Positions 37,436 through 50,800 of a stretch of 64,000 nucleotides of DNA are shown piece by piece. The translations under genes and the position numbers were made by a program. Position 1 is the stretch's first letter; every line of letters starts with the position of its first letter. The DNA comes from Orientallactaga sibirica (Eukaryota > Chordata > Mammalia > Rodentia > Dipodidae). The notes beneath the pieces are model-generated. The model did no database searches, was not told the origin of the DNA, and saw only the letters and a program-made list of their open reading frames with translations. The stretch spans positions 1 to 64,000 of the forward strand of contig JAEOAD010000658.1 in assembly GCA_036365145.1 (NCBI GenBank), given 5' to 3'.

Positions 37436-39250
37436 ACTGAAGACTCTTCGTAAGAAAGCAACTCATTTGTAGAACAGAACTAGCTTACTTCACACAGTAC
37501 TGCATTCAACAATGAAGGTCTTTGTTTTCTAAACAAACTACGTTAGAAATGTGGTTGATTTACTATGTTGTACATCTTGTTAGATTACACAAACTAGGAA
37601 AGTTTGATCTTGCTGCACTGAAGACTCTTCGTAAGAAAACAACTCATTTGGGGAACAAAACAGCCAAATTTCACACAGTACTGTGTTCGGCAATGAAGGC
37701 GTTTATTTTCTAAACGAACTAGGTTAGAAATGTGGTTAATCTACTAAGTTGTACATCTTGTTAGATTACACAAACTAGGAAAGTTTGATCTTGCTGCACT
37801 GAAGACTCTTCAAAGAAAGCAACTCATTTGGGGAGCCGAACAGCCTTATTTCACACAGTACCGCGTTCGGCAATGAAGGTGTTTGTTTTCGATACAAACT
37901 TCGTTAGAAATGTGGTTAATCAACTAAATTCTACATCTTGTTAGATTACACAAACTAAGACATTTTGATCTTGCTGCACTGAAGACTCTTCGTAAGAAAG
38001 CAACTCATTTGTGGATCCGAACAGCCTTATTTCACACAGTACTGTGTTCGGCAATGAAGGCGTTTGTTTTCTGAACAAACTATGTTAGAAATGTGGGTAA
38101 TCTACTAAGTTGTACATCTTGTTAGATTATACAAACTAGGAAAGTTTGATCTTGCTGCACTGAAGACTCTTTGTAAGAACGCAACTCATTTGGGGATCAG
38201 AACAGGCTTATTTCACACAGTACTGTGTTTGGCAATGAAGGCGTTTGTTTTCTAAACAAACTACGTTAGAAATGTGGTTAATCTACTAAGTTGTACATCT
38301 TGTTAGATTACAAAAACTAGGAAAGTTTGATCTTGCTGCCCTGAAGACTCTTCGTAAGAAAGCAACTCATTTGTAGAACAGAACTAGCTTACTTCACACA
38401 GTACTGCATTCAACAATGAAGGTGTTTGTTTTCTAAACAAACTACGTTAGAAATGTGGTTGATTTACTATGTTGTACATCTTGTTAGATTACACAAACTA
38501 GGAAAGTTTGATCTTGCTGCACTGAAGACTCTTCGTAAGAAAGCAACTCATTTGGGGAACAGAACAGCCAAATTTCACACAGTACTGTGTTCGGCAATGA
38601 AGGCGTTTGTTTTCTAAACAAACTACGTTAGAAATGTGGTTAATCTACTAAGTTGTACATCTTGTTAGATTACACAAACTAGGAAAGTTTGATCTTGCTG
38701 CACTGAAGACTCTTCAAAGAAAGCAACTCATTTGGGGAGCAGAACAGCCTTATTTCACACAGTACCGCGTTCGGCAATGAAGGTGTTTGTTTTCTAAACA
38801 AACTTCGTTAGAAATGTGGTTAATCAACTAAATTCTACATCTTGTTAGATTACACAAACTAAGACATTTTGATCTTGCTGCACTGAAGACTCTTCGTAAG
38901 AAAGCAACTCATTTGGGGATCCGAATAGCCTTATTTCACACAGAACTGTGTTCCGCAATGAAGGCGTTTGTTTTCTGAACAAACTATGTTAGAAATGTGG
39001 TTAATCTACTAAGTTTTACATCTTGTTAGATTATACAAACTAGGAAAGTTTGATCTTGCTGCACTGAAGACTCTTTGTAAGAACGCAACTCATTTGGGGA
39101 TCAGAACAGGCTTATTTCACACACTACTGTGTTTGGCAATGAAGGCGTTTGTTTTCTAAACAAACTACGTTAGAAATGTGGTTAATCTACTAAGTTGTAC
39201 ATCTTGTTAGATTACAAAAACTAGGAAAGTTTGATCTTGCTGCCCTGAAG
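37436..39250 (+). repeat. 5-monomer tandem duplication (2 x ~904 bp)
   Basis: The series runs TAGAACAGAACTAGC with GCATTCAACAATG (37466 and 38371), GTTGATTTACTATG (near 37553 and 38457), CTTCAAAGAAAGC (near 37808 and 38713), ACCGCGTTCGG (near 37859 and 38764), CTAAGACATTTTG (near 37964 and 38868) and TTGTAAGAAC (38171 and 39074). Offsets are 903-905 bp. The first copy ends in a hybrid monomer: a CTGCCCTGAAGACTCTTC start, as at 39241, joined to the CGTAAG and TAGAACAG end of the monomer at 37436. The exchange point therefore lies within 38341-38353. Confidence 0.8.
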
Positions 39251-40069
39251 ACTCTTCTCAAGAAAGCAACTGATTTCGGGAACAGAACAGCCTTATTTCA
39301 CACAGTACTGCGTTCGGCAATGAAGGTGTTTGTTTTCTAAACAAACTTCGTTAGAAATGTGGTTAATCTACTAAATTCTACATCTTGTTAGATTACCCAA
39401 ACTAAGAAAGTTTGATCTTGCTGGACTGAAGAGTCTTCGTAAGAAAGCAACTCATTTGGGGAACAGAACAGCCTTATTTCACACAGTACTGTGTTCGGCA
39501 ATGAAGGGGTTTGTTTTCCAAACAAACTACTTTAGAAATGAAGTTAGTCTACTAAGTTGTACATCTTGTTAGATTACACAAACTAGGAAAGTTTGATCTT
39601 GCTGCACTGAAGACTCTTCGTAAGAAAGCAACACATTTGTAGAACAGAACTGGCTTACTTCATACAGTACTGCGTTAGGCAATGAAGGTGTTAGTTTTCT
39701 AAACAAACTAGGTTAGAAATGTGGTTAATCTACTAAATTGTACATCTTGTTAGATTACACAACCTAGGAAAGTTTGATCTTGCTGCACTGAAGAGTCTTC
39801 GTAAGAAAGCAACTCATTTGGAGAACAGAACAGCCTTATTTCACACAGTACTGTGTTCGGCAATGAAGGTGTTTGTTTTCTAAACAAACTACATTAAAAA
39901 TGTGGTTAATCTACTAAGATGTACATGTTGTTAGATTACACAAACTAGGAAAGTTTGATCTTGCAGCACTCAAGAGTCTTTGTAAGAAAGCAACTCCTTT
40001 AGGAAACAGAACAGCCTTATTTCACACAGTACTGTGTTCAGCAATGAAGGCGTTCGTTTTCTAAACAAA

Positions 40070-42250
40070 CTACGTTAGAAATATGGTTAATCTACCAAGT
40101 TGTACATCTTGTTAGATTACACAAACTAGGAAAGTTTGATCTTGCTGCACTGAAGACTCTTCGTAAGAAAGCAACTCATTTGTTGAACAGAACTGGCTTA
40201 TTTCACACAGTACTGTGTTGGCAATGAAGATGTTTGTTTTCTAAAGAAACTACGTTAGAAATGTGGTTAATCTACTAAATTGTACACCTTGTTAGATTAC
40301 ACCAACTAGGAAAGTTTGATCTTGCTGCACTGAAGACTGTTCGTAAGAAAGCAACTCATTTGCGGAACAGAACAGCCTTCTTTCACACAGTACTGCGTTC
40401 GGCAGTGAAGATGTTTGTTTTCTAAACAACTACGTTAGAAATGTGGTTAAGATGCTAAATTGTACATCTTGTTAGATTACACAAACTAGGAAAGTTTGAT
40501 CTTGCTGTATTGAAGACTCTTCGTAAGAAAGCAACTGATTTCGGGAATAGAACAGCCTTTTTCATATGGTACTGTGTTCGGCAATGAATGGGTTTGTTTT
40601 CTAAACAAACTACATTACAAATGAAGGTAGTCTATTAAGTTGTACATCATGTTACATTACACAAACTAGGAAAGTTTTATCTTGCTGCACTGAAGACTCT
40701 TCATAAGAAAGCAACTCATTTGTAGAATAGAACTGGCTTATTTCACACAGTACTGCTTTCGGCAATGAAGGCGTTTGTTTTCTAAACAAACTACGTTAGA
40801 AACGTGTTTAATCTACTAAATTGTACATCTTGTTAGATTACACAAACTAGGAAACTTTGATCTTGCTGCACTGAAGAGTCTTCGTAAGAAAGCAACTCAT
40901 TTGGAGATCAGAACAGGCTTATTTCACAAAGTACTGTGTTCGGCAATGAAGGTGTTTGTTTTCTAAACAAAGTACGTTAGAAATGTGGTTAATCTACTAA
41001 ATTGTACATCTTGTTAGATTACACAAACTAGGAAACTTTGATCTTGCTGCACTGAAGAGTCTTCGTAAGAAAGCTACTGATTTCGGGAACAAAACAGCCT
41101 TATTTCACACAGTACAGTGTTTGGCAATGAATGGGTTTGTTTTCTAAACAAACTACGTTTGAAATGTGTTTAATCTACTAAGTTGTATATCTTTCTAGAT
41201 TACAGAAACTAGGAAAGTTTGATCTTGCTGCACTGAAGACTTTTCGTAAGAAAGCACCTCATTTGAAGAACAGAACTTGCTTATTTCACAGAGTACTGCG
41301 TTCGGCAATGAACGTGTTTGTTATCTAAACAAACTACGTTAGAAATGTGGTTAATCTACTAAGTTGTAAATCTTGTTAGATTACACAAACTAGGAAAGTT
41401 TGATCTTGCTGCACTGAAGACTCTTCGTAAGAAAGCCACTCATTTGGGGAACAGAACAGCCTTATTTCACACAGTACTGTGTTCAGCAATGAAGGTGTTT
41501 GTTTTCTAAACAAACTACCTTAGAAATATGGTTAATCTACCAAGTTGTACATCTTGTTAGATTACACAAACTAGGAAAGTTTGATCTTGCTGCACTGAAG
41601 ACTCTTCGTAAGAAAGCAACTCATTTGCAGAACAGAACTGGCATATTTCGCACAGTACAGCGTTCGGCCATGAAGATGTTTATTTTCTGAACAAACTACG
41701 TTAGAAATGTGGTTAATCTACTAAATTGTACACTTTGTTAGATTACACCAACTAGGAAAGTTTGATCTTGCTGCACTGAAGACTCTTCGTAAGAAAGCAA
41801 CTCATTTGCGGAACAGAACAGCCTTATTTCACACAGTACTGCGTTCGCAGTGAAGGTGTTTGTTTTTAAACAACTACGTTAGAAATGTGGTTAATCTACT
41901 AAATTGTACATCTTGTTATATTACACAAACTAGGAAAGTTTGATCTTGCTGTATTGAAGACTCTTCGTAAGAAAGCAACTGATTTCGGGATTAGAACAGC
42001 CTTTTTTCATATGGTACTGTGTTCAGGAATGAATGGGTTTGATTTCTAAACAAACTACTTTACAAATGAAGGTAGTCTATTAAGTTGTACATCTTGTTAC
42101 ATTACACAAACTAGGAAAGTTTGATCTTGCTGCACTGAAGACTCTTCATAAGAAAGCAACTCATTTGTAGAATAGAACTGGCTTATTTCACACAGTACTG
42201 CGTTCGGCAATGAAGGCATTTGTTTTCTAAACAAACTACGTTAGAAGTGT
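40070..42250 (+). repeat. 8-monomer duplication (~1,446 bp)
   Basis: AAATATGGTTAATCTACCAAG occurs near 40079 and 41524. ACACCAACTAGG occurs near 40300 and 41746, AAACAACTACG near 40425 and 41870, CATATGGTAC at 40563 and 42008, and CATAAGAAAGC with TAGAATAGAAC near 40701 and 42148. The offset is 1,445-1,447 bp. The match holds for about 0.75 kb of the period and fades after 40.8 and 42.25 kb, so it is an older or partial duplication. Confidence 0.65.
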
Positions 42251-43899
42251 GGTGAATCTACTAAATTCTACATCTTGTTAGATTACACAAACTAGGAAAG
42301 TTTGATCTTGCTGCACTGAAGACTCTTCGTAAGAAAGCAACTCATTTGCTTAACAGAACTGTCTTATTTCACACAGTACTGTGTTGGCAATGAAGATGTT
42401 TGTTTTGTAAACAAACTACGTTAGAAATGTGGTTAATCTACTAAATTGTCCATCTTGTTAGATTACACAAACTAGGAAAGTTTGATCTTGCTGCACTGAA
42501 GAGTCTTCGTAAGAAAGCAACTAATTTGGGGATAAGAACAGCCTTTTTTCACACAGTACTGTGTTCAGCAATGAAGGCGTTTGTTTTCTAAACAAACTAT
42601 GTTAGAAACGTGGTTAATCTACTAAATTATATATCGTGTTAGATTACACAAACTACGAAAGTTTGATCTTGCTGCACTGAAGACTCTTCGTAACAGAGCA
42701 ACTCATTTGGAGAACAGAAGAGCCTTATTTCACACAGTACTGTGTTCGGCAGTGAAGGTGTTTGTTTTCTAAACAAACTACGTTATAAATGTGGTTAATC
42801 TACTACTTTGTACATCTTGTTAGATTACACAAACTAGGAAAGTTTGATCTTGCTGCACTGAAGACTCTTCTTAAGAAAGCAACTCATTTGCGGAACAGAA
42901 CAGCCTTATTTCACACAGTACTGGGTTCGGCAATGAAGGCGTTTGTTTTCTAAACAAACTACGTTAGAAATGTGGTTAATCTACTAAATTCTACATCTTG
43001 TTAGATTACACAAACTAGGAAAGTTTGATCTTGCTGCACTGAAGACTGTTCGTAAGAAAGCAACTCATTTGGAGAACAGAATAGCCTTATTTCACACAGT
43101 ACGGTGTTGGGCAATGAAGGCGTTTGTTTACTAAAGAAACTACGTTAGAAATGTGGTTAATCTACTAAGTTGTAAATCTTGTTAGATTACACAAACTAGG
43201 AAAGTTTGATCTTGCTGCACTGAAGAGTCTTCGTAAGAAAGCAACTCATTTGGGGAGCAGAACAGCCTTATTTCACACAGTACTCTGTTCTGCAATGAAG
43301 GCGTTTGTTTTGTAAACAAACTACGTTAGAAATGTGGTTAATCTACTAATTTGTACATCTTGTTAGATTATACAAACTAGGAAAGTTTGATCTTGCTGCA
43401 CTGAAGACTCTTCATAAGAAAGCAACTCATTTGGGGAGCAGAACAGCCTTATTTCACACAGTACTGTGTTCGGAAAAGAAGGCCTTTGTTTTCTAAACAA
43501 ACTATGTTAGAAATGTGATTAATCTACCAAATTGTATATCTTGTTAGATTACACAAACTAGGAAAGTTTTATCTTGCTGCACTGAAGACTCTTCGTAAGA
43601 AAGCAACACATTTGTAGAACAGAACTAGGTAACTTCACACAGTACTGCATTCGGCAATGAAGGTGTTTGTTTTCTAAACAAACTACGTTAGAAATGTGGT
43701 TAATCTACTAAGTTGTACATCTTCTTAGATTACACAAACTAGGAAAGTTTGATCTTGCTGCACTGAAGACTCTTCGTAAGAAAGCAACTCATTTGGGGAA
43801 CAAAACAGCCTTATTTCACACAGTACTGTGTTCGGCAATGAAGGCGTTTGTTTTCTCAACAAACTACGTTAGAAATGTGGTTAATCTACTAAGTTGTAC

Positions 43900-44990
43900 A
43901 TCTTCTTAAATTACAAAACTAGGAAACTTTGATCTTGCTGCACTGAAGAGTCTTCGTAAGAAAACAACTGATTTCGGGAACAGAACAGCCTTATTTCACA
44001 CACAGTACTGTTTTTTGCAATGAATGGGTTTGTTTTCTAAACAAACCATGTTTGAAATGTGTTTAATCTACTAAGTTGTATATCTTTTTAGATTTCACAA
44101 ACTAGGAAAGTTTGATCTTGCTGCACTGAATACTCTTCTTAAGAAAGCAACTCATTTCAAGAACAAAACTGGCTTACTTCACACAGTACTGTGTTTTTGC
44201 AATGAAAGTGTTTTTATCTAAACAATCTACGGTAGAAATGTGGTTATTCTACTAAATTGTACATCTTGTTAGATTACACACACTAGGAAAGTTTGATCTT
44301 GCTGCACTGAAGACTCTTCGGAAGAAAGCAACTCATTTGTGGAACAGAACTGGCTTACTTCACACAGTCCTGCGTTCTGCAATGAAGGTGTTTGTTTTCT
44401 AAACAAAGTACGTTAGAAATGTGGTTAATCTACTAAGTTGTACATCTTCTTAAACTACAAAACTAGGAAACTTTGATCTTGCTGCACTGAAGAGTCTTCG
44501 TAAGAAAACAACTGATTTTGGGAACAGAACAGCCTTATTTCACACAGTACTGTTTTCGGCAATGAATGGGTTTGTTTTCTAAACAAACCATGTTTGAAAT
44601 GTGGTTAATCTACTAAGTTGTATATCTTTTTAGATTTCACAAACTAGGAAAGTTTGATCTTGCTGCACTGAATACTCTTCGTAAGAAAGCAACTCATTTG
44701 AAGAACAAAACTGGCTTACTTCACACAGTACTGTGTTTTGCAATGAAAGTGTTTTTTATCTAAACAATCTACGGTAGAAATGTGGTTATTCTACTAAGTT
44801 GTACATCTTGTTAGATTACACACACTAGGAAAGTTTGATCTTGCTGCACTGAAGACTCTTTGGAAGAAAACAACTCATTTGTGGAACAGAACTGGCTTAC
44901 TTCACACAGTCCTGCGTTCTGCAATGAAGGTGTTTGTTTTGTAAACAAAGTACGTTAGAAATGTGGTTAATCTACTAAGTTGTACATCTT
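43900..44990 (+). repeat. 3-monomer tandem duplication (2 x ~544 bp)
   Basis: TCTTCTTAAA with the shortened ACAAAACTAGGAAACTTTG occurs at 43901 and 44445. AAACCATGTTTGAAATG with TTTTTAGATTTCAC follows in each (near 44041 and 44586), then TTTATCTAAACAATCTACGG (near 44213 and 44755), then CACACACTAGG, GGAAGAAA and CACAGTCCTGCG (near 44278-44368 and 44820-44911). The two triplets sit side by side and share these otherwise rare changes. Confidence 0.75.
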
Positions 44991-45417
44991 GTTAGATTAC
45001 ACACACTAGGAAAGTTTGATCTTGCTTCACTGAAGAGTCTTTGTAAGAAAGCAACTCTTTTGGGGAACAGAACAGCCTTATTTCACACAGTACTGTGTTC
45101 AGCAATGAATGGGTTTGTTTTCTAAACAAACTACTTTAGAAATGAAGGTAGTCTATTAAGTTGTACATCTTCTTAGATTACAAAAACTAGGAAAGTTTGA
45201 TCTTGCTGCCCTGAACACTCTTCTCAAGAAAGCAACTGATTTTGGGAACAGAACAGACTTATTTCACACAGTACTGTGTTCGGCAATGAAGGCGTTTGTT
45301 TTCTAAACAAACAACGGTAGAAATGTGGTTAATCTTGTAAATTGTACATTTTGTTTGATTACACAAACTAGGAAAGTTTGATCTTGCTGCACTGAAGACT
45401 CTTCCTAAGAAAGCAAC

Positions 45418-47640
45418 TCATTTGTAGAACAGAACTGGCTTACTTCACACAGTACTGCGTTCTGCAATGAAGGTGTTTGTTTTCTAAACAAAGTACGTTA
45501 GAAATGTGGTTAATCTACTAAGTTGGACATCTTGTTAAATTACAAAAACTAGGAAAGTTTGATCTTGCTGCATAGAAGACTCTTGGTAAGAAAGCACCTC
45601 ATTTGGGGAGCAGAACAGCCTTATTTCACACAGTACTGTGTTTGGAAATGAAGGCGTTTGTTTTGTAAACAAACTACGGTAGAAATGTGGATAATCTACT
45701 AAGTTGTACATCTTGTTAGATTACACAAACTAGGAAAGTTTGATCTTGCTGCATTGAAGAGTCTTCACAAGAAAGCAACTCATTTGGGGAACAGAACAGC
45801 TTTATTTCACACAGTACAGTGTTTGGCAATGAATGGGTTTGTTTTCTAAACAAACTACGTTTGAAATGTGTTTAATCTACTAAGTTGTATATCTTTTTAG
45901 ATCACAGAAACTAGGAAAGTTTGATTTTGCTGCACTGAATACTTTTCGTAAGAAAGCACCTCATTTGAAGAACAGAACTTGCTTACTTCACACAGTACTG
46001 CGTTCGGCAATGAACGTGTTTGTTACCTAAACAAAGTACGTTAGAAATGTGGTTAATCTACTAAGTTGTAAATCTTGTTAGATTACACAAACTATGAAAG
46101 TTTGATCTTGCTGCACTGAATACTCTTCGTAAGAAAGCCACTCATTTGGGGAACAGAACAGGCTTATTTCACACAGTACTGTTTCGGCAATGAAGGCGTT
46201 TGTTTTGTAAACAAACTACGTTAGAAATATGGTTAATCTATCAAGTTGTACATCTTGTTAGATTACACAAACTAGGAATGTTTGATCTTGCTGCACTGAA
46301 GACTCTTCGTAAGAAAGCAACTCATTTGTAGAACAGAACTGGCTTACTTCACACAGTACTGCGTTCTGCAATGAAGGTGTTTGTTTTCTAAACAAAGTAC
46401 GTTAGAAATGTGGTTAATCTACTAAGTTGGACATCTTGTTAGATTACACAAACTAGGAAAGTTTGATCTTGCTGCATAGAAGAGTCTTGGTAAGAAAGCA
46501 CCTCATTTGGGGAGCAGAACAGCCTTATTTCACACAGTACTGTGTTCGGCAATGAAGGCGTTTGTTTTGTAAACAAACTACGGTAGAAATGTGGATAATC
46601 TACTAAGTTGTACATCTTGTTAGATTACACAAACTAGGAAAGTTTGATCTTGCTGCATTGAAGAGTCTTCACAAGAAAGCAACTCATTTGGGGAACAGAA
46701 CAGCCTTTTTCACACAGTACTGTGTTCGGCAATGAAGGTGTTTGTTTTCTAAACAAACTAGGTTAGAAATGTGGTTAATCTACTAAGTTGTACATCTTGT
46801 TAGATTACACAAACTAGGAAAGTTTGATCTTGCTGCTCTGAAGACTCTTAGTAAGAAAGCAACTCATTTGGAGAACAGAACAGGCTTATTTCACACAGTA
46901 CTGTGTTTGGCAATGAAGGCGTTTGTTTTCAAAACAAACTACGTTAGAAATGTGGTTAATCTACTAAGTTGTACATCTTGTTAGATTACACAAACTAGGA
47001 AAGTTTGATCTTGCTGCACTGAAGACTCTTTGTAAGAAAACAACTCATTTGTAGAACAGAACTGGCTTATTTCACACAGTACTGCGTTCTGCAATGAAGG
47101 TGTTTGTTTTCTAAACAAAGTAAGTTAGAAATGTGGTTAATCTACTAAATTGTACATCTTGTTAGATTACACAAACTAGGAAAGTTTGATCTTGCTGCAT
47201 AGAAGAGTCTTGGTAAGAAAGCAACTCATTTGGGGAGCAGAACAGCCTTATTTCACACAGTACTGTGTTCGGCAATGAAGGTCGTTTGTTTTGTAAACAA
47301 ACTACGGTAGAAATGTGGTTAATCTACTAAGTTGTACATCTTGTTAGATTACACAAACTAGGAAAGTTTGATCTTGCTGCATTGAAGAGTCTTCGTAAGA
47401 AAGCAACTCATTTGGGGAACAGAACAGCCTTATTTCACACAGTACAGTGTTTGGCAATGAATGGGTTTGTTTTCTAAACAAACTACGTTTGAAATGTGTT
47501 TAATCTACTAAGTTGTATATGTTTTTAGATTACAGAAACTAGGAAAGTTTGATCTTGCTGCACTGAAGACTCTTCGTAAGAAAGCACCTCATTTGAAGAA
47601 CAGAACAGCCTTATTTCACACAGTACTGTGTTCGGAAATG
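45418..47640 (+). repeat. 5/4-monomer HOR with CATAGAAG marker
   Basis: The rare CATAGAAGAC or CATAGAAGAG change occurs at 45571, 46475 and 47198, spaced 904 and 723 bp (5 and 4 monomers). Each is preceded by a TAGAACAGAACTGGC monomer with AAACAAAGTA (45490, 46393, 47115) and followed by GGGGAGCAG, GTAAACAAACTACGGTAG and CATTGAAGAGTCTTC. Copies 1 and 3 then have ACAGTGTTTGGC and TACGTTTGAAATG (near 45852 and 47484); copy 2 takes a different path (AAACTAGGTTAG, CTGCTCTGAAG). The TACGTTTG, AAGAACAGAACTTGC and AACGTG run also occurs at 41151-41320, 4,701 bp upstream. Confidence 0.7.
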
Positions 47641-47839
47641 AATGTGTTTGTTTTCTAAACAAACTACGTTAGAAATGTGGTTAATCTACTAAGTTGTAAA
47701 TCTTGTTAGATTACACAAACTAGGAAAGTTTGGTCTTGCTGCACTGAAGACTCTTCGTAAGAAACCAACTCATTTGGGGAACAGAACAGCCTTATTTCAC
47801 ACAGTACTGTGTTCGGCAATGAAGGGGTTTGTTTTTCTA

Positions 47840-50800
47840 AACAAACTACGTTAGAAATGAGGTTAATCTTCTAAGTTGTACATCTTGTTAGATTACAAAA
47901 ACTAGGAAAGTTTGATCTTGCTGCACTCAAGACTCTTCTCAAGAAAGCAACTCATTTGGGAACAGAACAGCCTTATTTCACACAGTACTGTGTTCGGCAA
48001 TGAAGGTGTTTGTTTTCTAAACAAACTATGTTAGAAATGTGGTTAATCTACTAAATTGTACATCTTGTTAGATTACACAAACTAGGAAAGTTTGATCTTG
48101 CTGCACTGAAGAATCTTCGTAAGAAAGCAACTCATTTGCGCAACAGAACAGCTTTATTTCACACAGAACCGCGTTGGGCAATGAAAGTGTTTGTTTTCTA
48201 AACAAACTACGTTAGAAATGTGGTTAATCTACTAAATTCTACATCTTGTTAGATTACACAAACTAGGAAAGTTTGATCTTTCTGCATTGAAGACTCTTCG
48301 TAAGAAAGCAACTCATTTGGGGATCAGAACAGCCTTATTTCACACAGTACTGTGTTCGGCAATGAAGGCGTTTGTTTTCTAACCAAACTACGTTAGAAAT
48401 ATGGTTAATCTACCAAGTTGTACATCTTGTTAGATTACACAAACTAGGAAAGTTTTATCTTGCTGCACTGAAGACTCTTCGTAAGAAACCAACTCATTTG
48501 CGGAACAGAACAGCCTTATTTCACACAGTACTGTGTTTGGCAATGAATGTGTTCGTTTTCTAAACAAACTACGTTCGAAATGTGTTTAATCTACTAAATT
48601 GTATATCTTCTTAGATTACAAAAACTAGGAAAGTTTGATCTTGCTGCACTGAAGACTCTTGGTAAGAAAGCAACTCATTTTGAAGAACAGAACTGGCTTA
48701 TTTCACACAGTACTGCATTCGCAATGAACATGTTTGTTATCTAAACAAACTACGTTAGAAATGTGGTTAATCTACTAAGTTGTACATCTTGTTAGATTAC
48801 ACAAACTAGGAAAGTTTGATCTTGCTGCACTGAAGAGTCTTTGTAAGAAAGCAACTCATTTGGGAACAGAACAGCCTTATTTCACACAGTACTGTGTTCG
48901 GCAATGAATGAGTTTGTTTTCTAAAAAACTACTTTAGAAATGAAGTTAGTCTATGAAGTTGTACATCTTGTTAGATTACACAAACTAGGAAAGTTTGATC
49001 TTGCTGCACTGAAGACTCTTCGTAAGAAACCAACTCATTTGTAGAACAGAACTGGCTTACTTCACACAGTACTGCGTTCGCAATGAAGGTGTTAGTTTTC
49101 TAAACAAACTACGTTAGAAATGTGGTTAATCTACTACATTGTACATCTTGTTAGATTACACAAACTGGGAAAGTTTGATCTTGCTGCACTGAAGACTCTT
49201 CGTAAGAAAGCAACTCATTTGGGGAACAGAACAGACTTATTTCACACAGTACTGTGTTTGGCAATGAAGGTGTTTGTTTTGTAAACAAACTACATTAGAA
49301 ATGTGTTTAATCTACTAAGTTGTACATCTTTTTAGATTACACAAACTAGGAAAGTTTGATCTTTCTGCACTGAAGACTCTTCGTAAGAAAGCAACTCATT
49401 TGAAGAACAGAACTGGCTTATTCACACAGTATTGTGTTCGCAATGAAGGTGTTTGTTTTCTAAACAAACTACGTTAGAAATGTGGTTAATCTACTAAATT
49501 GTACATCTTGTTAGATTACACAAACTAGGAAAGTTTGATCTTGCTGCACTGAAAACTCTTCGTAAGAAAGCAACTCATTTGGGGAACAGAACAGCCTTAT
49601 TTCACACAGTACTGTGTTTGGCAATGAAGGTGTTTGTTTTCTAAACAAACTACGTTAGAAATGTGGTTAATCTACTAAATTGTACATCTTGTTTGATTAC
49701 ACAAACTAGGAAAGTTTGATCTTGCTGCACTGAAGACTCTTCGTAAGAAAGCAACTCATTTGGAGAACAGAACAGCCTTATTTAATACAGTACTGTGTTT
49801 GGCAATGAATGGGTTTATTTTCTAAACAAACTACGTTAGAAATGAATTTAATCTATGAAGTTGTACATCTTGTTAGATTACACAAACTAGGAAAGTTTGA
49901 TCTTGCTGAACTGAAGACTCTTCGTAAGAAAGCAACTCATTTGTAGAACAGAACTGGCTTACTTCAAACAGTACTACTGTGTGGCAATGAAGGTGTTTGT
50001 TTTCTAAAGAAACTAGGTTAGAAATGTGGTTAATCTACTAAATTGTACATCTTGTTAGATTGCACAAACTAGGAAAGTTTGATCTTGCTGCACTGAAGAC
50101 TCTCCGTAAGAAAGCAACTCATTTTGAGAACAGAACAGGCTTATTTCACACAGTACTGTTTTCGGCAATAAAAGTGTTTGTTTTCTAAACAAACTACTTT
50201 AGAAATGTGGTTAATCTATGAAATTGTACATCTTGTTAGATTACACAAACTAGGAATGTTTGATCTTGCTGCACTGAAGACTCTTCGTAAGAAAGCAACT
50301 CATTTGGGGAACAGAACAGCCTTATTTCACACAGTACTGTGTTCGGCAATGAAGGTGTTTGTTTTCTAAACAAACTACTTTAGAAATGTGGTTAATCTAT
50401 AAATTGTTGTACATCTTGTTAGATTACACAAACTAGGAAAGTATTGATCTTGCTGCACTGAAGACTCTTTGTAAGAAAGCAACTCATTTGTAGAACAGAA
50501 CTAGCTTATTTCACACAGTACTGCAATCGGCAATGAAGGTGTTTCTTTTCTAAACAAACTACGTTAGAAATGTGGTTAATCTACTAAATTGTACATCTTG
50601 TTAGATTACACAAACTAGGAAAGTTTGATCTTCCTGCACTGAAGACTCTTTGTAAGAAAGCAACTCATTTGTAGAACAGAACAGCCTTATTTCACACAGT
50701 ACTGTGTTCAGCAATGAAGGCGTTTTGTTTTCTAAACAAAATACGTTAGAAATGTCGTTAATCTACTAAATCGTTGTACATCTTGTTAGATTACACAAAC

